Source: Sycobia sp. Sy_11 (Eukaryota > Arthropoda > Insecta > Hymenoptera > Epichrysomallidae). Taken from it: 64,000 nt of DNA. The notes beneath the pieces were generated by a model. That model did not search any database, was not told the DNA's origin, and saw only the letters and a list, made by a program, of their open reading frames with translations. Shown piece after piece: positions 13,753-25,501 of this stretch. Position 1 is the stretch's first letter. Each line of letters starts with the position of its first letter. The translations under genes were made by a program, and so were the position numbers. The DNA lies in contig JACCIC010000014.1 of NCBI GenBank assembly GCA_018907035.1, forward strand, positions 1,525,001-1,589,000, read 5' to 3'.

Positions 13753-16700
13753 TCTATAGAATATTATATATATATATATATATAATATTCTATAGAGAAA
13801 ACTTTCGTTCATTTCTGTTAACATCGACATTTATATATTTTATTTTATATATAGGTTATGTTATATAGAAAATTTTACATCTGATTTATATCTCGTCTAA
13901 TACATGTAGGACAAAATATTTTACTTAGTTTTATTATAAGCTTATAAAAGTTATATATTTTTAATATTTGAATTAGTTGATAGTAAATATATATAACCAA
14001 TTGATTTAATGATTTAAATTTTAAGTATCTACAAATAAAAATTTTATATATACATATACATATATGCTTAGACGAATTTCTTTGTAATTTAAATTTAGAT
14101 CTATAATTTTCCTAACAAAAGTTAGGATCGAGGTCCTCAATATTTTGTCCAATTTCTCGAACTTTTATTCAACGTTGTGTTTTTTTTTTTTTTTTGAGTT
14201 TATTCTCACAGCATTCGTTTATCCTTCCGAGAAATTGATCACGTATGATATAAAGTTAAATTATTGAAAACTACATAAATATATACATATATCTAATTCT
14301 TTTTTTTTTTTTTTTTGTTTGTTTCAACAGGTAGCCCAGGCGCAGCTGCTCAGCTGGATGAGCAGCTCGTCCTCGGCCCTGTTCGACTCGGCGAGGGCCA
14401 AGCTCGAGGACGCGAAGAGCGCGGCCGGCGAGCAGATCGAGACCGCGGTGAACGCCGTCAAGGAGAAGATCGGGGCGCCGAGGGAGCAGGCCGAGCAGCT
14501 CCTCGAGACTCTGAAGAGCAGCGGCGACAGCCTGCTCGGCGGCGTCACCGCCAATCTCCAGCAAACTTTGGAAAAGGTGAGTAAATAGCGAGCGTAACTT
14601 CGTTATGTATATACTAATAATATATATATTGAAGTCAAACGTGAGTCTATGCGAATTCTAAATGGAATTACATGTTACATTTAGACGTACAAGGACTTTT
14701 ACGCCATCGTTCATCATATGCAAAAGCTTTGTAATTTAACAATTCTTAGAAGAAATTACTATATATGTGCTCCATATAAGAACCGTGAAATTACTTGCAC
14801 ATAACAAGAAGATCAAATAAAGTTGAAAAGATTTCTTTGCGATTTATTATCAGGACACTTTTCCCCGTTTGTGAAAAATGAACGAGTATAAAGCTCTATA
14901 AAATTTGGTAAAATTATTGAAACAAATGAATTCTATAATTCCACAATTGTTTTATTTTTTATAGTTCTAGGGTATTGAAAATAACTGTTACATTGAAAAA
15001 AAAAATTATTATATTATAATATATAAAAAGAAATTAGCAAGAAGCATTAAATATCGATTAGATTAAAGTAACTGTTCATTTAAATTTGTCAATGATTTGT
15101 TTACTTTGAAATTATTTGTAAATTTTTTCGATTCAAATGATTATCTTGTAAATCCAGATCCCTGCTTATAAAAAATGAGAAAGTTATAAAAAATGCGCTT
15201 CAGAAAAATAATTAACTATTTCAGCTTCACTAAATATTTCTCATTAGTAAGGTGGAACTACTGTTTCATTTGGACATACAAATATCAGTATTTGCTTTTA
15301 TTAAAGATTGAACCAATATTGTATTTTGTAAAGTGCTTTATTCATACACTCACGCGCACGGGCGCGCATACACATAGAGATACTTAGAGATACTTAAATA
15401 TTTCCATCCCTTTTTCTAATATTCGTATTAAAAATGAGAGGTGCTGCCTTAGAGCATATACTACTAGATAAAGTCATTATATGAAATATTTGTGATTAGT
15501 TTAGAATAGTGGAAGTGAGAGAGAGCAAAATTGCTAATTTATCTCTCTTTCGAAGGAAGCATTCGAAGTCTTTGCGCGAAAGAGATAGAAAGGCTATCTA
15601 TATTGTCGGTCTCTCTCACGCATTTTTAACACAACTTGCTTCTTCCGATAGTGTATATATATGCTCTAAGGGTGTTACCGTGTAATATAGTGCACGACTA
15701 TCAATTGCAAATTAATTTTTTTAAGACTTTCTACAATGTACCGCGAGCTTTCCAACTAGTGCTTCACCCATACCAAGACCAAGATCAGATTTAATAAAAT
15801 CGTCTTGGTGTTGAATAAGTATCGCCAATTTTGACATTGGGATCGCTATTAGCAGTGCTTCACCAATAACAAGACCAAGATCAGATTTAGTGAAATATCG
15901 CCTTGCATATGTACAAAGCCAACATCATAATTTAATTGACGATACTTATTCGACACCAAGACGATATTTCATGAAATCTGGTCTTGGTTTTGGTATTGGT
16001 GAAGCATTATTTCCAACATGCATGGAAACTATTCTATAATGAATAATACGTCAATACAGTGTGACTGCAGTTATGCTTTCTCAGCAGTGCTTCGGCCAAA
16101 TTTCGTTCCAATTTTCATCATAAGTGGCGATGTCAACTACATTTGAGTTGCCATCAATACAGCTATATTGCTGGTCATTCTCGTACTTGCATTTTTACTT
16201 TTAGACGTTTATTATGTATATAAAATACACACACACGCGCACGCACACACACATCTATATATAATGGGAATGCCAAGCAGAACTGTCGCCGCTAATATAA
16301 ATACATGCGTGCATTGTGCTTATATATACTCGTAGGTAAACCAAACGGTCGACGCCATCGCGCAGACGGCCGAATCCGCGAACATCGACGTCACGGAGTG
16401 TAGATCGATGACGTCACAGCTGCGCGGCGTCGCCCTCAACCTGATCACCAAGAGCAGCAACTGCATCCTGGACAAGATCAACACCGGCCGCGCTCTCGTC
16501 GGCAGCATCATCGCCCAGTCCAAGGACGTCGTCAACGAGGTGGTCGGCCTCAGGAACAAGTACACCGAGTGCTTCGAGGGCGTCGAGGGCATTTTGGCGA
16601 CTACGTCGGCCACCGCCTGTCTCTCCAAGGTATGCGCAATTTTATCGATTTCTCATCGACGGTCGTTTTCATTTAAAGATTCATGGAATGGTGAATCTGT

Positions 16701-17032
16701 GCACGGATCGCTCCGGCGGTTAGCAATGAAACGTTTTTAACAAAACAAAAAAAAAAAAAAAAAAACAAAAAAAAACTGAAAATTAAAAAAAAATAAAATA
16801 AAGTGTACTCGAAAAAAATCTCAAATAGAAGAATCGAAAACTCAAACTGTACGTTTCTACCTCGATCATCTGTTGATTTCGTCAGTATAGTCCACAGGTG
16901 ATCTATTCCTAAACGTACAAGGTTACAAGGAACAATTGAAATAATTACAATTTATATTACTATAATTAATCTACTTGTGAATAATTAATAAATGACAAAT
17001 TCAGGGATATAAATTAAAAACAGAAAAACATA

Positions 17033-17093
<61 letters not shown>

Positions 17094-17326
17094 GTCATGT
17101 ACAACAGACCGGAGTAAAGGCAACCTGGACAGTTACCAAGAAAGTACCGTCTGTCGCATCGGACATCGCCAAGATCACCAGCCTGGTGACGACTCTGCAG
17201 ACATCGCTGCCCACCTGCGTGTCCACGACCGTATTGACGACACTCGGTAGCGAGTCGAAGGCCGCATTAACCAACGTCAAGACCTGCGTCGCTCAGAGAG
17301 TCGAAAACGCACAGAGCGCCAATTAA
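13641..17326 (+). CDS. Gene A: secreted six-cysteine helical protein (266 aa, 4 exons)
   Basis: Exons are 13641-13682, 14331-14576, 16336-16629 and 17108-17326. All introns are GT-AG and phase 0, giving 266 residues. Exon 1 (MRLAIFISFVAFTC) plus the first codons of exon 2 make a signal peptide with likely cleavage after VAQA (about residue 18). Residues 19-96 are an Ala/Glu/Lys-rich amphipathic stretch without cysteine, like apolipophorin- or LEA-type helices. Residues 97-266 carry six cysteines at 118, 139, 175, 191, 231 and 254. An N-Q-T sequon sits at the start of exon 3. Exon 3 has the same length as exon 3 of gene D and the same cysteine spacing as genes C and D. The coding exons are GC-rich against AT-rich introns. 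A TATA box lies 74 bases before the ATG. Expected to be an extracellular disulphide-bonded protein. Function is unknown; the insect TsetseEP/DUF725 group is possible but recalled from memory and unverified. Confidence 0.85.
13697..13751. repeat. (TA)n microsatellite in intron 1 of gene A
   Basis: Begins 14 bases after the 5' splice site and abuts the perfect palindrome. Confidence 0.95.
13752..13797. repeat. Perfect 46-base palindrome in intron 1 of gene A
   Basis: The sequence from CTCTATAGAATATTA to TAATATTCTATAGAG reads the same on both strands without mismatch, around a TA core. It directly follows a (TA)n tract and would form a long hairpin in the pre-mRNA. Confidence 0.9.
15757..16009 (+). 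mobile_element. hAT-like MITE in intron 2 of gene A
   Basis: A 253-base element begins TAGTGCTTCACC and ends GGTGAAGCATTA. Its inverted termini pair over about 65 bases with few mismatches, and both arms include the complement of CGTCTTGGTGT and GAATAAGTATCG. It is flanked by identical 8-base copies of TTTCCAAC at 15749-15756 and 16010-16017. Eight-base target duplications and termini fitting YARNG are typical of hAT elements. Part of the left terminus is repeated inside at about 15852-15903. No transposase frame is present, so it is non-autonomous. Confidence 0.72.
17037..17091. repeat. (TA)n microsatellite at the exon 4 acceptor of gene A
   Basis: Ends 16 bases before the start of exon 4, where a polypyrimidine tract would be expected. 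Confidence 0.95.
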
Positions 17327-17517
17327 ATACATAAATATATAAATATATATTAATAAATAAATAAATAAATATATATATATATATATATTTATATATAAAT
17401 ATAATGATATTTCAGGTCTATATAGACTTATCGACGATGATTCTGTTCTGTTTGGATATATAATTATTATAGATGTAAATTTGTTTTATTTTAATATATT
17501 GTTTCGTTGACGTTGTT

Positions 17518-17523
17518 AATAAA
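17518..17523 (+). terminator. Candidate poly(A) signal of gene A
   Basis: AATAAA about 190 bases after the stop codon. An earlier TAAATAAATAAATA run near 17351-17371 offers alternatives. Confidence 0.4.
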
Positions 17524-18199
17524 AAGTATATATGTATCGTGCATTAATTTGAAAACTCTGTCCTGTTGCTGATGATTAACCCCTCAAACAAAAGTTGCCG
17601 AACTAAATTTTTTATAAAAAGTACGCATTGTCGTCAGAATAACCGCCGACGATTGGTTAATAATAAGAAATGAAAATATAGTATCGATATGATTGTGTTC
17701 TACAGCGATGTGCTCGATTCTGAGAAACGTGTTTCATAGACATCAAATATTTACACTGGTGGCGAACTAATTATAAACCTCGCTTTTGTAAAGACAAGAA
17801 AATTTTAATCCAGTCGAAAGTACAATTTTGAAATCGACAATCTCTCGAAAGTCCATGTTTTGCAATCGAAAAATAATCGAAGTTCTCTTAAAATGCAATA
17901 TTTTACTTTGACTGTTCTTTCATACAATCGAAAGACGAGAATAATTCGTCAAGTTATATACATCAAACTAGTTTATAAAGACGTGTTTTTGTCTGAACAT
18001 GTTAAAAAACTACTAAATTGATAGCTCTTAAATTCGAAATAAATATTCTATATCATATTTGGAAAGACCGAGGCTATATTTTTTTTCAAAATTGAACAAA
18101 AAAAATGTTAGTAAAATAGGAAGTTACTTTACCGACAATCCCAAGCGAAAATATACGAATTCTATATATATATTACATACTTCTACTGGGCAATATTGA

Positions 18200-18303
18200 A
18201 GTTTCGTGTTTGGGTGGTACAATAGGTTGTCCAGGTGTTTCGGGATAACTTCAAACACGAAACTGTCCTTAGAAGTGGTTCTGAGATTCCTGGACATCCT
18301 ATT
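18200..18303. repeat. Two interleaved inverted repeats
   Basis: AGTTTCGTGTTTG (18200-18212) pairs perfectly with 18252-18264. AATAGGTTGTCCAGG (18221-18235) pairs at 14 of 15 positions with 18289-18303. The order a-b-a'-b' is that of a pseudoknot. Confidence 0.7.
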
Positions 18304-18324
18304 CTACTGTCTGATGAATTACAG

Positions 18325-18326
<2 letters not shown>

Positions 18327-18373
<47 letters not shown>

Positions 18374-18379
18374 TATATA
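18327..18379. repeat. (TA)n microsatellite, one interruption
   Basis: TA run broken by a single ACAT. Confidence 0.95.
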
Positions 18380-18495
18380 ATTCGTATATTTTCGTATTTT
18401 AAATTAAATAGCGCAAATATTTTGTTACTGGTGTCAACTGAAATGCAATGTAGCATCGCTTGAAAGCGGACGCTGCTTTGGAACAGCTATTAATT

Positions 18496-18589
18496 CGGAA
18501 GCGACGGTAGGTAAAATTATCTATAGGAATGTAGATTTATACATAGAATATTTTTTATATAGATATGATTGAACTGTTTATATGTATGA

Positions 18590-18685
<96 letters not shown>

Positions 18686-18822
18686 CTCTAGCATTTCCCG
18701 TTTCGACTTCGCCCAAGATATTAATGTAACCGATTTATTACCAGTTCAATAATATCTATGTAAGAAATACTCTATATATAAATATATATTCCTATAAATA
18801 GCTTTACCTAACGTCACTTCCG
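18496..18822. repeat. 81-base inverted repeat around a compound microsatellite
   Basis: Arms 18496-18576 and 18742-18822 are reverse complements with about 12 mismatches in 81. The 165-base loop holds (TA)n(GA)n. Both arms keep GGTAA(A), CTATAGGAAT-like and TTGAACTG blocks. Confidence 0.75.
18592..18683. repeat. Compound (TA)n(GA)n microsatellite
   Basis: TA run passing directly into GA at 18651; lies in the loop of the 81-base inverted repeat. Confidence 0.95.
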
Positions 18823-18841
18823 TACAAATATACACACACAC

Positions 18842-18860
18842 ATATATATATATATATATG

Positions 18861-18922
<62 letters not shown>

Positions 18923-18928
18923 TATATA
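18842..18928. repeat. (TA)n microsatellite with TATG interruptions
   Basis: Long TA run with a TATGTATG break near its start. Confidence 0.95.
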
Positions 18929-20373
18929 TTTAAAGCTTTCTATTGAATGCCTATACAATTTGCCCCTGTAAAATGCTAAATTTCGCACGCTCTGTACAAA
19001 TGGTTACATTTGTTCAGAGCTTTCGGAAAATTCTAATAAAATAAATAAATCATTTATATACACAGATCATATATAATATAAGGATACGTCTTCAAGTTGG
19101 ATAAATTTTTCTACAAGTTTTTGAAGTTCTAAATTTATATTTTTTTAAATAATTGAATAATAGTTTGCATGTAAGTTTAATGGCTATATGAATAAACAGT
19201 TTATTTATAATTTTTTTGCGGATATGGTGAAACTTCATGTGATCAAGATTTTGGAGCTTCACACGTGTTCTGGGAATCGTTTACCGCATTGAAAATCGAC
19301 GCAGACGAGTGACATAATGTATATTTATTATTTATATCTCATTGAACTTGAAAGAATATAAAATTAATTTTTACTATAGATTTTTTATGCAAAATTAAAA
19401 AAAAAGATTTTTTCTAAATTCGTTTTTCTTGAAAAATTATATTTAAAAAAAATTGTTCTTTTTTTACCCATATTATTGTCATTTTAGTGTAAAGTATAGC
19501 CATTCATGCTATACCGAATCTAAATTTTTTTTGTTTTTTTTTGTTTTTTTTTTTTTTTTTTATAAATAGAAACTTGCTAAACTGATTAATAAATTTTTTT
19601 TACTTCCAATGTGTGTTCATCAATTTCAAAAATTCATATCGATTTATTTATTATGCTTTAAAACACGTTTTCAGAAAATTTCCAAATACTTATTTGTAAG
19701 TTATTTCTAAATCTTTGTAAAATCTTTATCAATTTGTTTCTATGATGCTTCCAGAATTCATGTATTCATAAATATTGTTAGACTTTGCCAAACTTTACCA
19801 AACTTTTCCAGACTTCGTCAAATCTTGACAGACCATTCCTCTAATCATTCGAATCTGAAACGTTTAGCAATATTTGGCAATGTTTGACAAAGTTTTTGGA
19901 CCTTTTTTTGTTTGTTCTAGATGACTTTATATTTAGTTCTGTTAATATCGAATCTGTTGCAATATCAAATGATTTTGCATGTAAAACAAGAATATACAAG
20001 CTTTTTATCAATTCTGAAATTTTAGACTGTGTGGTAATTAGATCGTATCATAATTAGATTAATTTTATTTTTTTAAGAAAAATCTATCTTATATTAGTAG
20101 CTTAAATACTAATTTCTCTATAAATTTCCTTACAACCAAAAAGTTATTGCCTTATCTAGTCATAAACAGTAAAATAAAAATTATGCTTTGTTCAATATGA
20201 ATTGCAATCTTTAGTGTGCTATAAAAATAAAAGTAATTGTTCATATAAATAATGGCTTTAAACATAAGGATAATATTAGAAAATCTGTGATAGCATAGTT
20301 AGGTTTTCGGTAAATTTCCACAATTTTCATAACGGAGATTTGCACTTAAATGTATATAATTCAACTGAAATCC

Positions 20374-20583
20374 GGTAGTGGGGGGACTGGTGCAATAGTT
20401 ATTATATCATTATTAATTTATTACTTAACGTTTTGGACGAGCGCATATTCCCGGTAACAAAGGCAATAACATTTTTTTTAACGATTCGAATAATACATTT
20501 ATTATTTCTATATAATGTCGCGAGGTTTTAACATAAAGGATTACTAGATACCGAACAAATTAGTTTACTTCGAGACGTAGACC
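20374..20583 (+). promoter_or_regulatory. Gene B 5' flank, homologous to gene C 5' flank
   Basis: Three blocks match the gene C flank in the same order: a GTGGGG...TGG(T/C)GCAA(T/A)AGTTATT block near 20377-20402, a GAATAATA(C/A)ATTTATTAT block near 20488-20504, and ATAAAGGAT followed by CGAACAA and TTCGAGACGT between 20533 and 20579. A TATA-like run at 20613-20620 is too close to the ATG to be the working TATA box, so ATAAAGG may serve instead. Confidence 0.5.
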
Positions 20584-20626
20584 GATCCAGGTTTTTCCAT
20601 TTTTGGGTACTTTTATATATAGAAGA

Positions 20627-22611
20627 ATGATGAAGTTCACTATCGTTTTATGCTTAATCGCCTTTAATTGTGTAAGTATACGTTTAAAGAAGATTGTTTA
20701 AATAACGAAAAAGCTCGTGATTTAATGTTTAATGTTTGTATACGTAATATATATATTGTAAAGATCAATGTATGTAACGTGGATAACAAAGAAGTTTAAT
20801 TTTTTTCTGGGACTATTCCGCACAAGATTGTTTATGCAAAGTTTCTAAATTGTCACATCTATATTCATTTTAATATATATGTAGATAATATTAAATCCGG
20901 ATTAAAAAAACTTTTTGAAGATTAAAATGAACAATGAATTCAACTGATTTTATCGCTATTTGCTTGGAAAAGCTGAAATAATGTTTAGAAAAATATTAAT
21001 TTTATCATTTAAATTATACATTAAATTAACAATTGATACAAATGGAAATTGAATACATAGCCGTACTTACAAGTTATAGGATGGATGCGTTTTAAGAAAA
21101 TGAGGATCCTAATAGATTTTTTTTTTTGCTATTGAAAAAATTATAATTTCAAGATATCACTTTCCCTTAATTTTTTTTATCGGTAACAAAGAAGAATATA
21201 ATTTTATTTTTCAGATTACTCAATCAACGCAGCTCGTCCTTCCGAAGAACGAGACCGAAAATAATGACAATAACATCGGTGAGCAAATCAAGTCTAAGCT
21301 AACTGAGGCGAAAGATAAGATCTACGAAAAGGCATCGGAGGCTGCAAAGAAGGCAAGCTATAATAAATTCTGTCAACACGACGACGTTTAAATGCACGTT
21401 TTTATTTTTTGTTATTTTTTTCTCTACAAATTTTGAACTAGGGATTTTCGTTATCACGCATGAACTTGCATACTACAGTCACAGTTAAAGTACATCGGTT
21501 TGTTCGGATTTTTGTGTTAAGACCTTATCGAACCTCTGGATCAAGTGCCTGGTCCATGTATAATGAAAAGAGAATCGACGAAGTTTAGTGAACTTTTCTA
21601 AAAATTCAATAAGAATTTCGGCTATAGAGTATTTACAATATTTGTAAGATTGATAATAAAGCCACGTTTAAATGTAACTAATTCATTTTTGAGGATGAAT
21701 TATTGCTGAAATTCTCTAAAAGTGATCTACATTAGATATATGGAATAATACTATACAGTAGCGTAAACTTTTCAGTTCGTTTTACGTTTTTTTTTTTTTA
21801 ATAGAACGTAATAACATAGAGATCAAAAAAGTATAAATCTTAAAAAATTTTGTTCGTTATAACGTCAACGAGAATATTCGTAAAACTTTGCCGAGCTTAC
21901 AACAAAGTAATGATCGAACGAGTACTAATTATTAAAATATTTACTAAAAGTAAAATCTTTATCGATTTCATAAAATTATAGCAATAATAAACATGAGTTA
22001 TCTTTTACTACGTTTCAGTATTATTTTATTGACGATGCATGACCGATAATATGTCGTTTGACCGACAAATATTTATAATTACATTTAAAACATTATCTTT
22101 TTTTTTTTTTTTAATCGATGCGCAACATTTTTAAGACCATTATTCTTAAATTTCACTATTAATGTATGCTCGTTTAGTTATTAAAATATGATTTTACGAG
22201 AGTTTAGATTATACGTTAAAGGAAACTTTTAAGAACGATTTATGCGAGTGAAATGTTTGAATAAGTTTTGTAACGCGTTTTATCGAACTTTTGTTTATAT
22301 AAAGCATTTATATAAATGGATTTTTATCGTGGCCAGATACTATTGCTTTTCACATAATTTTAATACAGACGTTTATAATTCGTCTTTTTTTTTTACAGAT
22401 AAAAGAATTCTCGCCTATCGCCAGTCTTCAGGAAATACAACAATCAGCGAAACAATTGTACAGTGTCATGCTCAATGTGAAAGATTGCGCGTACAAGGTC
22501 CTATCGACGGCCTCTAATTACAATCCCATAATCCTATCTGGTCAAATCCACCAGTGCGTCAATCAGCCACAAAAGCAGAAATTGGGCGCGTTGAAGGAAG
22601 AGCAAGAGTAG
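20627..22611 (+). CDS. Gene B: short paralog lacking the four-cysteine exon (131 aa, 3 exons)
   Basis: Exons are 20627-20671, 21215-21352 and 22399-22611, all phase 0. Two ATGs lie in tandem (20627 and 20630); the second aligns with the MKF start of genes C and D. Exon 1 gives a signal peptide core (FTIVLCLIAFNC). Exon 2 is a charged, Lys/Glu-rich helix with an N-E-T sequon. It ends at AAG followed by GCAAGC, a GC donor rather than GT; a GT alternative inside the exon (21280) would break the phase. The last exon has two cysteines (91 and 114) separated by 22 residues, exactly as in the last exons of A and D, and ends in a Lys/Gln/Glu tail. No equivalent of the four-cysteine exon was seen in the 1-kb second intron. 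If the GC donor is not used, translation stops at 21391 and gives about 73 residues. A likely poly(A) signal is at 23019. Confidence 0.68.
21353..22398 (+). other. GC-AG intron 2 of gene B
   Basis: The intron starts GCAAGC after AAG and ends TTTTTTTTTTACAG. Donor context AG/GCAAG is the usual GC-AG consensus. Gene C has the same donor in the same place, and the first 20 bases of the two introns are nearly the same. Confidence 0.6.
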
Positions 22612-22794
22612 AGGCCGAAAGGGCGGGGTGGGGGTACGAGGAGTATAATGTATAGATGAAATTAAGCAATATAATGCAGGACTGCTGTAATTATCGCAGA
22701 TGGGGGAGAGAAAAAAATGTTTTTGTTTTTGTTTTTTTTTTTTTTTTTTTACTAAATTATTCCTTGCCTCGATTATCATATTTGTTATAAAATA

Positions 22795-22795
<1 letters not shown>

Positions 22796-22841
<46 letters not shown>
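22796..22841. repeat. (TA)n microsatellite downstream of gene B
   Basis: Lies in the presumed 3' UTR of gene B. Confidence 0.95.
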
Positions 22842-22844
<3 letters not shown>

Positions 22845-23018
22845 TATACGTATAATTTAATTAAAAGGATCATTACGTTTGGACAGGTTAGGAAATATGA
22901 TTCTCGAAATTGAATTACACGTTTATAGGATTTTCATATTTTGCTTGTAAATATCAGGTGAGTTATAAGGAATTTTGTTATAGTAATAAGATTAATTGTA
23001 ATGTCTATTGGAAGTTTA

Positions 23019-23024
23019 AATAAA
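23019..23024 (+). terminator. Candidate poly(A) signal of gene B
   Basis: AATAAA about 408 bases after the stop codon and the first clear one seen downstream. It lies beyond a (TA)n tract. Confidence 0.35.
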
Positions 23025-23029
23025 ATATA

Positions 23030-25500
23030 TAAACAAAGATTTGGAACCGAATGAACATTCCCATCTCCCTTGCAATAATGTCTAATTATATGTATATATG
23101 TATCTAATTATTATTATTATTATTATAGCCTTTTTATTTATCTACAACGTAGATAACGGCCGAGATTATTATACGTATGGCTGTTGACAAATTATTACTC
23201 GAGTTTACTTAAAATTTAGAGTAATGCTTCAAATGGTGGCTCCTGAAATTGATTTCATGAATTTCTGAATAACATTTCAAGTAGAGGAATGAAAATTGAC
23301 TAATGCACGCTGAAATTTCAATATAGTGTATGAAGAAAAAAAATTCACAGTTCATTGTCATTTAAAGTCGACGAATATTTTATGTAAATAATGATCACTG
23401 TGATACGAGTCTTTAATATTTTTCAAAACCTTAACTTTATTTAATTATAATTTTCAATACATATCCATCCGTACACTAAAAATTAAAAACAATCATTCAG
23501 TAACATAACATTATTTATTAACAATTAACTTACAAGTATATAGTTTTAAACTTTGGAATAACATTTCAAAGGAGAAAATTTGAAAGTTTGAAAATAAGTA
23601 TCAAATCTGCAGAACTCGGCAGAATACTATATAGGTTTTATCATAAAAACCGCTACACCAAAATTTTCTAGCGTCTTGGAGAAAACGTTGAGTACTTCTT
23701 TAGATGAGGGCGTCTTTTAGGCGCTGCAAATGGCTCTTTTTGCCAAAGAGATGAAATTCATGAAGAAACCATTTATTTGTACCAACCATTTTGCAGGTTC
23801 GAGATCGACAGATCGTTTCAGCGGTTTATACCTACCAGATTTGGGATAGCCATATTTGCTTCGTGCAAGCTCAGTAACGACTTTTATACAGACCATCAAG
23901 CGCCTCCAATATCACCTCCAATATCACCTCCAACCGAACTAGATTGAAGACCTGTCTGAAATTTAGTTCGACATCATCGTTATGCTGGGGTTCAGATAGA
24001 ATCACCAAAGATTTTCGGTCTATGATATGTGCGTGTGATGTGTATGTGTAGAAAATAATAATAACTCGATTTATAACTATCTCCGATTGAAGCTTGCTGT
24101 ATATAGTAATAATACCAGTCTATCTATAGAGAAACTTTCTTATGACATTACAGAAAGTGTAGCGCGGGATTTGGTTGTGTCTTATGTTAGAACAATGGGT
24201 CAGGAAAACCATAGAAGATCCACAGTGAAAAAGAGATACCCTGTTATTCCAAATACGATGGGATGGAAATGAAATATTTGCCGAATTAATGTACCAAATC
24301 TTATTCAAAAGGAAATACAGAACCACAGGGTGAACATCTTCCTTCATTTGAAATAATTTTTATCAAAATTCGTCAAGCAATGAACAAATGGCCAAAAAAA
24401 ATAAATAAATAAAATAAATAATAATACACGAGCCTCGCTCGAAACGTATTTCCTACCAGTATAATAAATTAAAATTATTAAATTATTAATTATCAAATTT
24501 ATGCGCAGAAATAATATATAAATCAGTATTCAAAATAAAACATTTTTTTTCGTGGCTATAAAGTTGTAAAAACGTGTACGTTGCCATCAAAATTTAACGA
24601 TTGCAATAATTCGAATTCGATAGCTAAACTTTTTCATTAGATTTAAATTAATTAATTTTTTTATACCCCATGCTCGTATTTAACAGTCCTCGATACCAAA
24701 TATGTAAGTCAAATTAATATCTATAGTATATTACAAATTCTATCAATAATTATTATTAATTATTTGTTATTTACAAGATTTATACTATACACTCGAAGTT
24801 AATTTAAGAATGGATATAAAAGCTTTTCCTCCACGATGTGGATTTCCTTAACAGCTTTCATAAAAGGATCTTGACCAATCAATTTATTCTATTTAACACA
24901 TTGACTTAAGATTATTGAATTATTGATAAATTATAATTTCCAATATTTATATATATTTATGTATATTATCATTTCGTATATAAACTATACGATATTTTAC
25001 TATTCCCAATATAATATGGAAGAACAATTCTGGAATATACTAAATCAGAGATTACGGTGAATTCTGCAAGAACGTGCCCTTATTGAAGAATCGTGATTAA
25101 CCAATTCGTCCATCCATATCCTGTCAGATTTACTCGATCGATCAGTTAGAAAATTGGAATATTCCTGACCGTTGATAAATGGCTCGCTAAGCAAAGATTT
25201 TTTGAAAATCTATTTCATATGAAATATGATGTAATAAGATGTTCGAAGAAACGAATGATGTTCTTATGTTTTTTACAATATTTTTACAAAAAAAAAATCC
25301 GATTTTGATTCTTGCATGTTTTACGTTTGTGATTAAACTGCAACGAATAAGCTTAACAGTTTTGAATTTAGATGTTGACACAATGTAATGACTTTCATAA
25401 GAACAATATAATAAGCCTTGTGATAAAAAGAAAGATTTCCTGTATTTTTAAGAATTGATTAACGGATCATACTTAACGATGGACATTTATTAAGATACTT
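23030..25500. other. Intergenic, B to C
   Basis: No supported gene. A small 12-base tandem (three copies of a CACCTCCAATAT-type unit) is at about 23901-23935. Short unrecognised frames lie at 23717-23899 on the minus strand and 24087-24272 on the plus strand. Confidence 0.55.
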
Positions 25501-25501
25501 C

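Larger units (their letters stand above)
17540..20370. other. Intergenic, A to B
   Basis: No gene seen. It contains the interleaved and 81-base inverted repeats and several (TA)n tracts; the rest is AT-rich sequence with homopolymer runs (for example poly-T near 19545-19561). Confidence 0.6.

Noticed and set aside
14271..14588. Other frames overlapping exon 2 of gene A on both strands
   Set aside because: They are shadows of a GC-rich exon. Only the frame beginning at 14331 continues the signal peptide and joins exon 3 in phase.
20613..20620. TATATATA as the TATA box of gene B
   Set aside because: It lies only a few bases before the ATG, so transcription would start downstream of the start codon.
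21280..21285. GTGAGC inside exon 2 of gene B as a donor
   Set aside because: It would leave a phase-2 junction that does not match exon 3 and would remove the helical segment conserved in its relatives.
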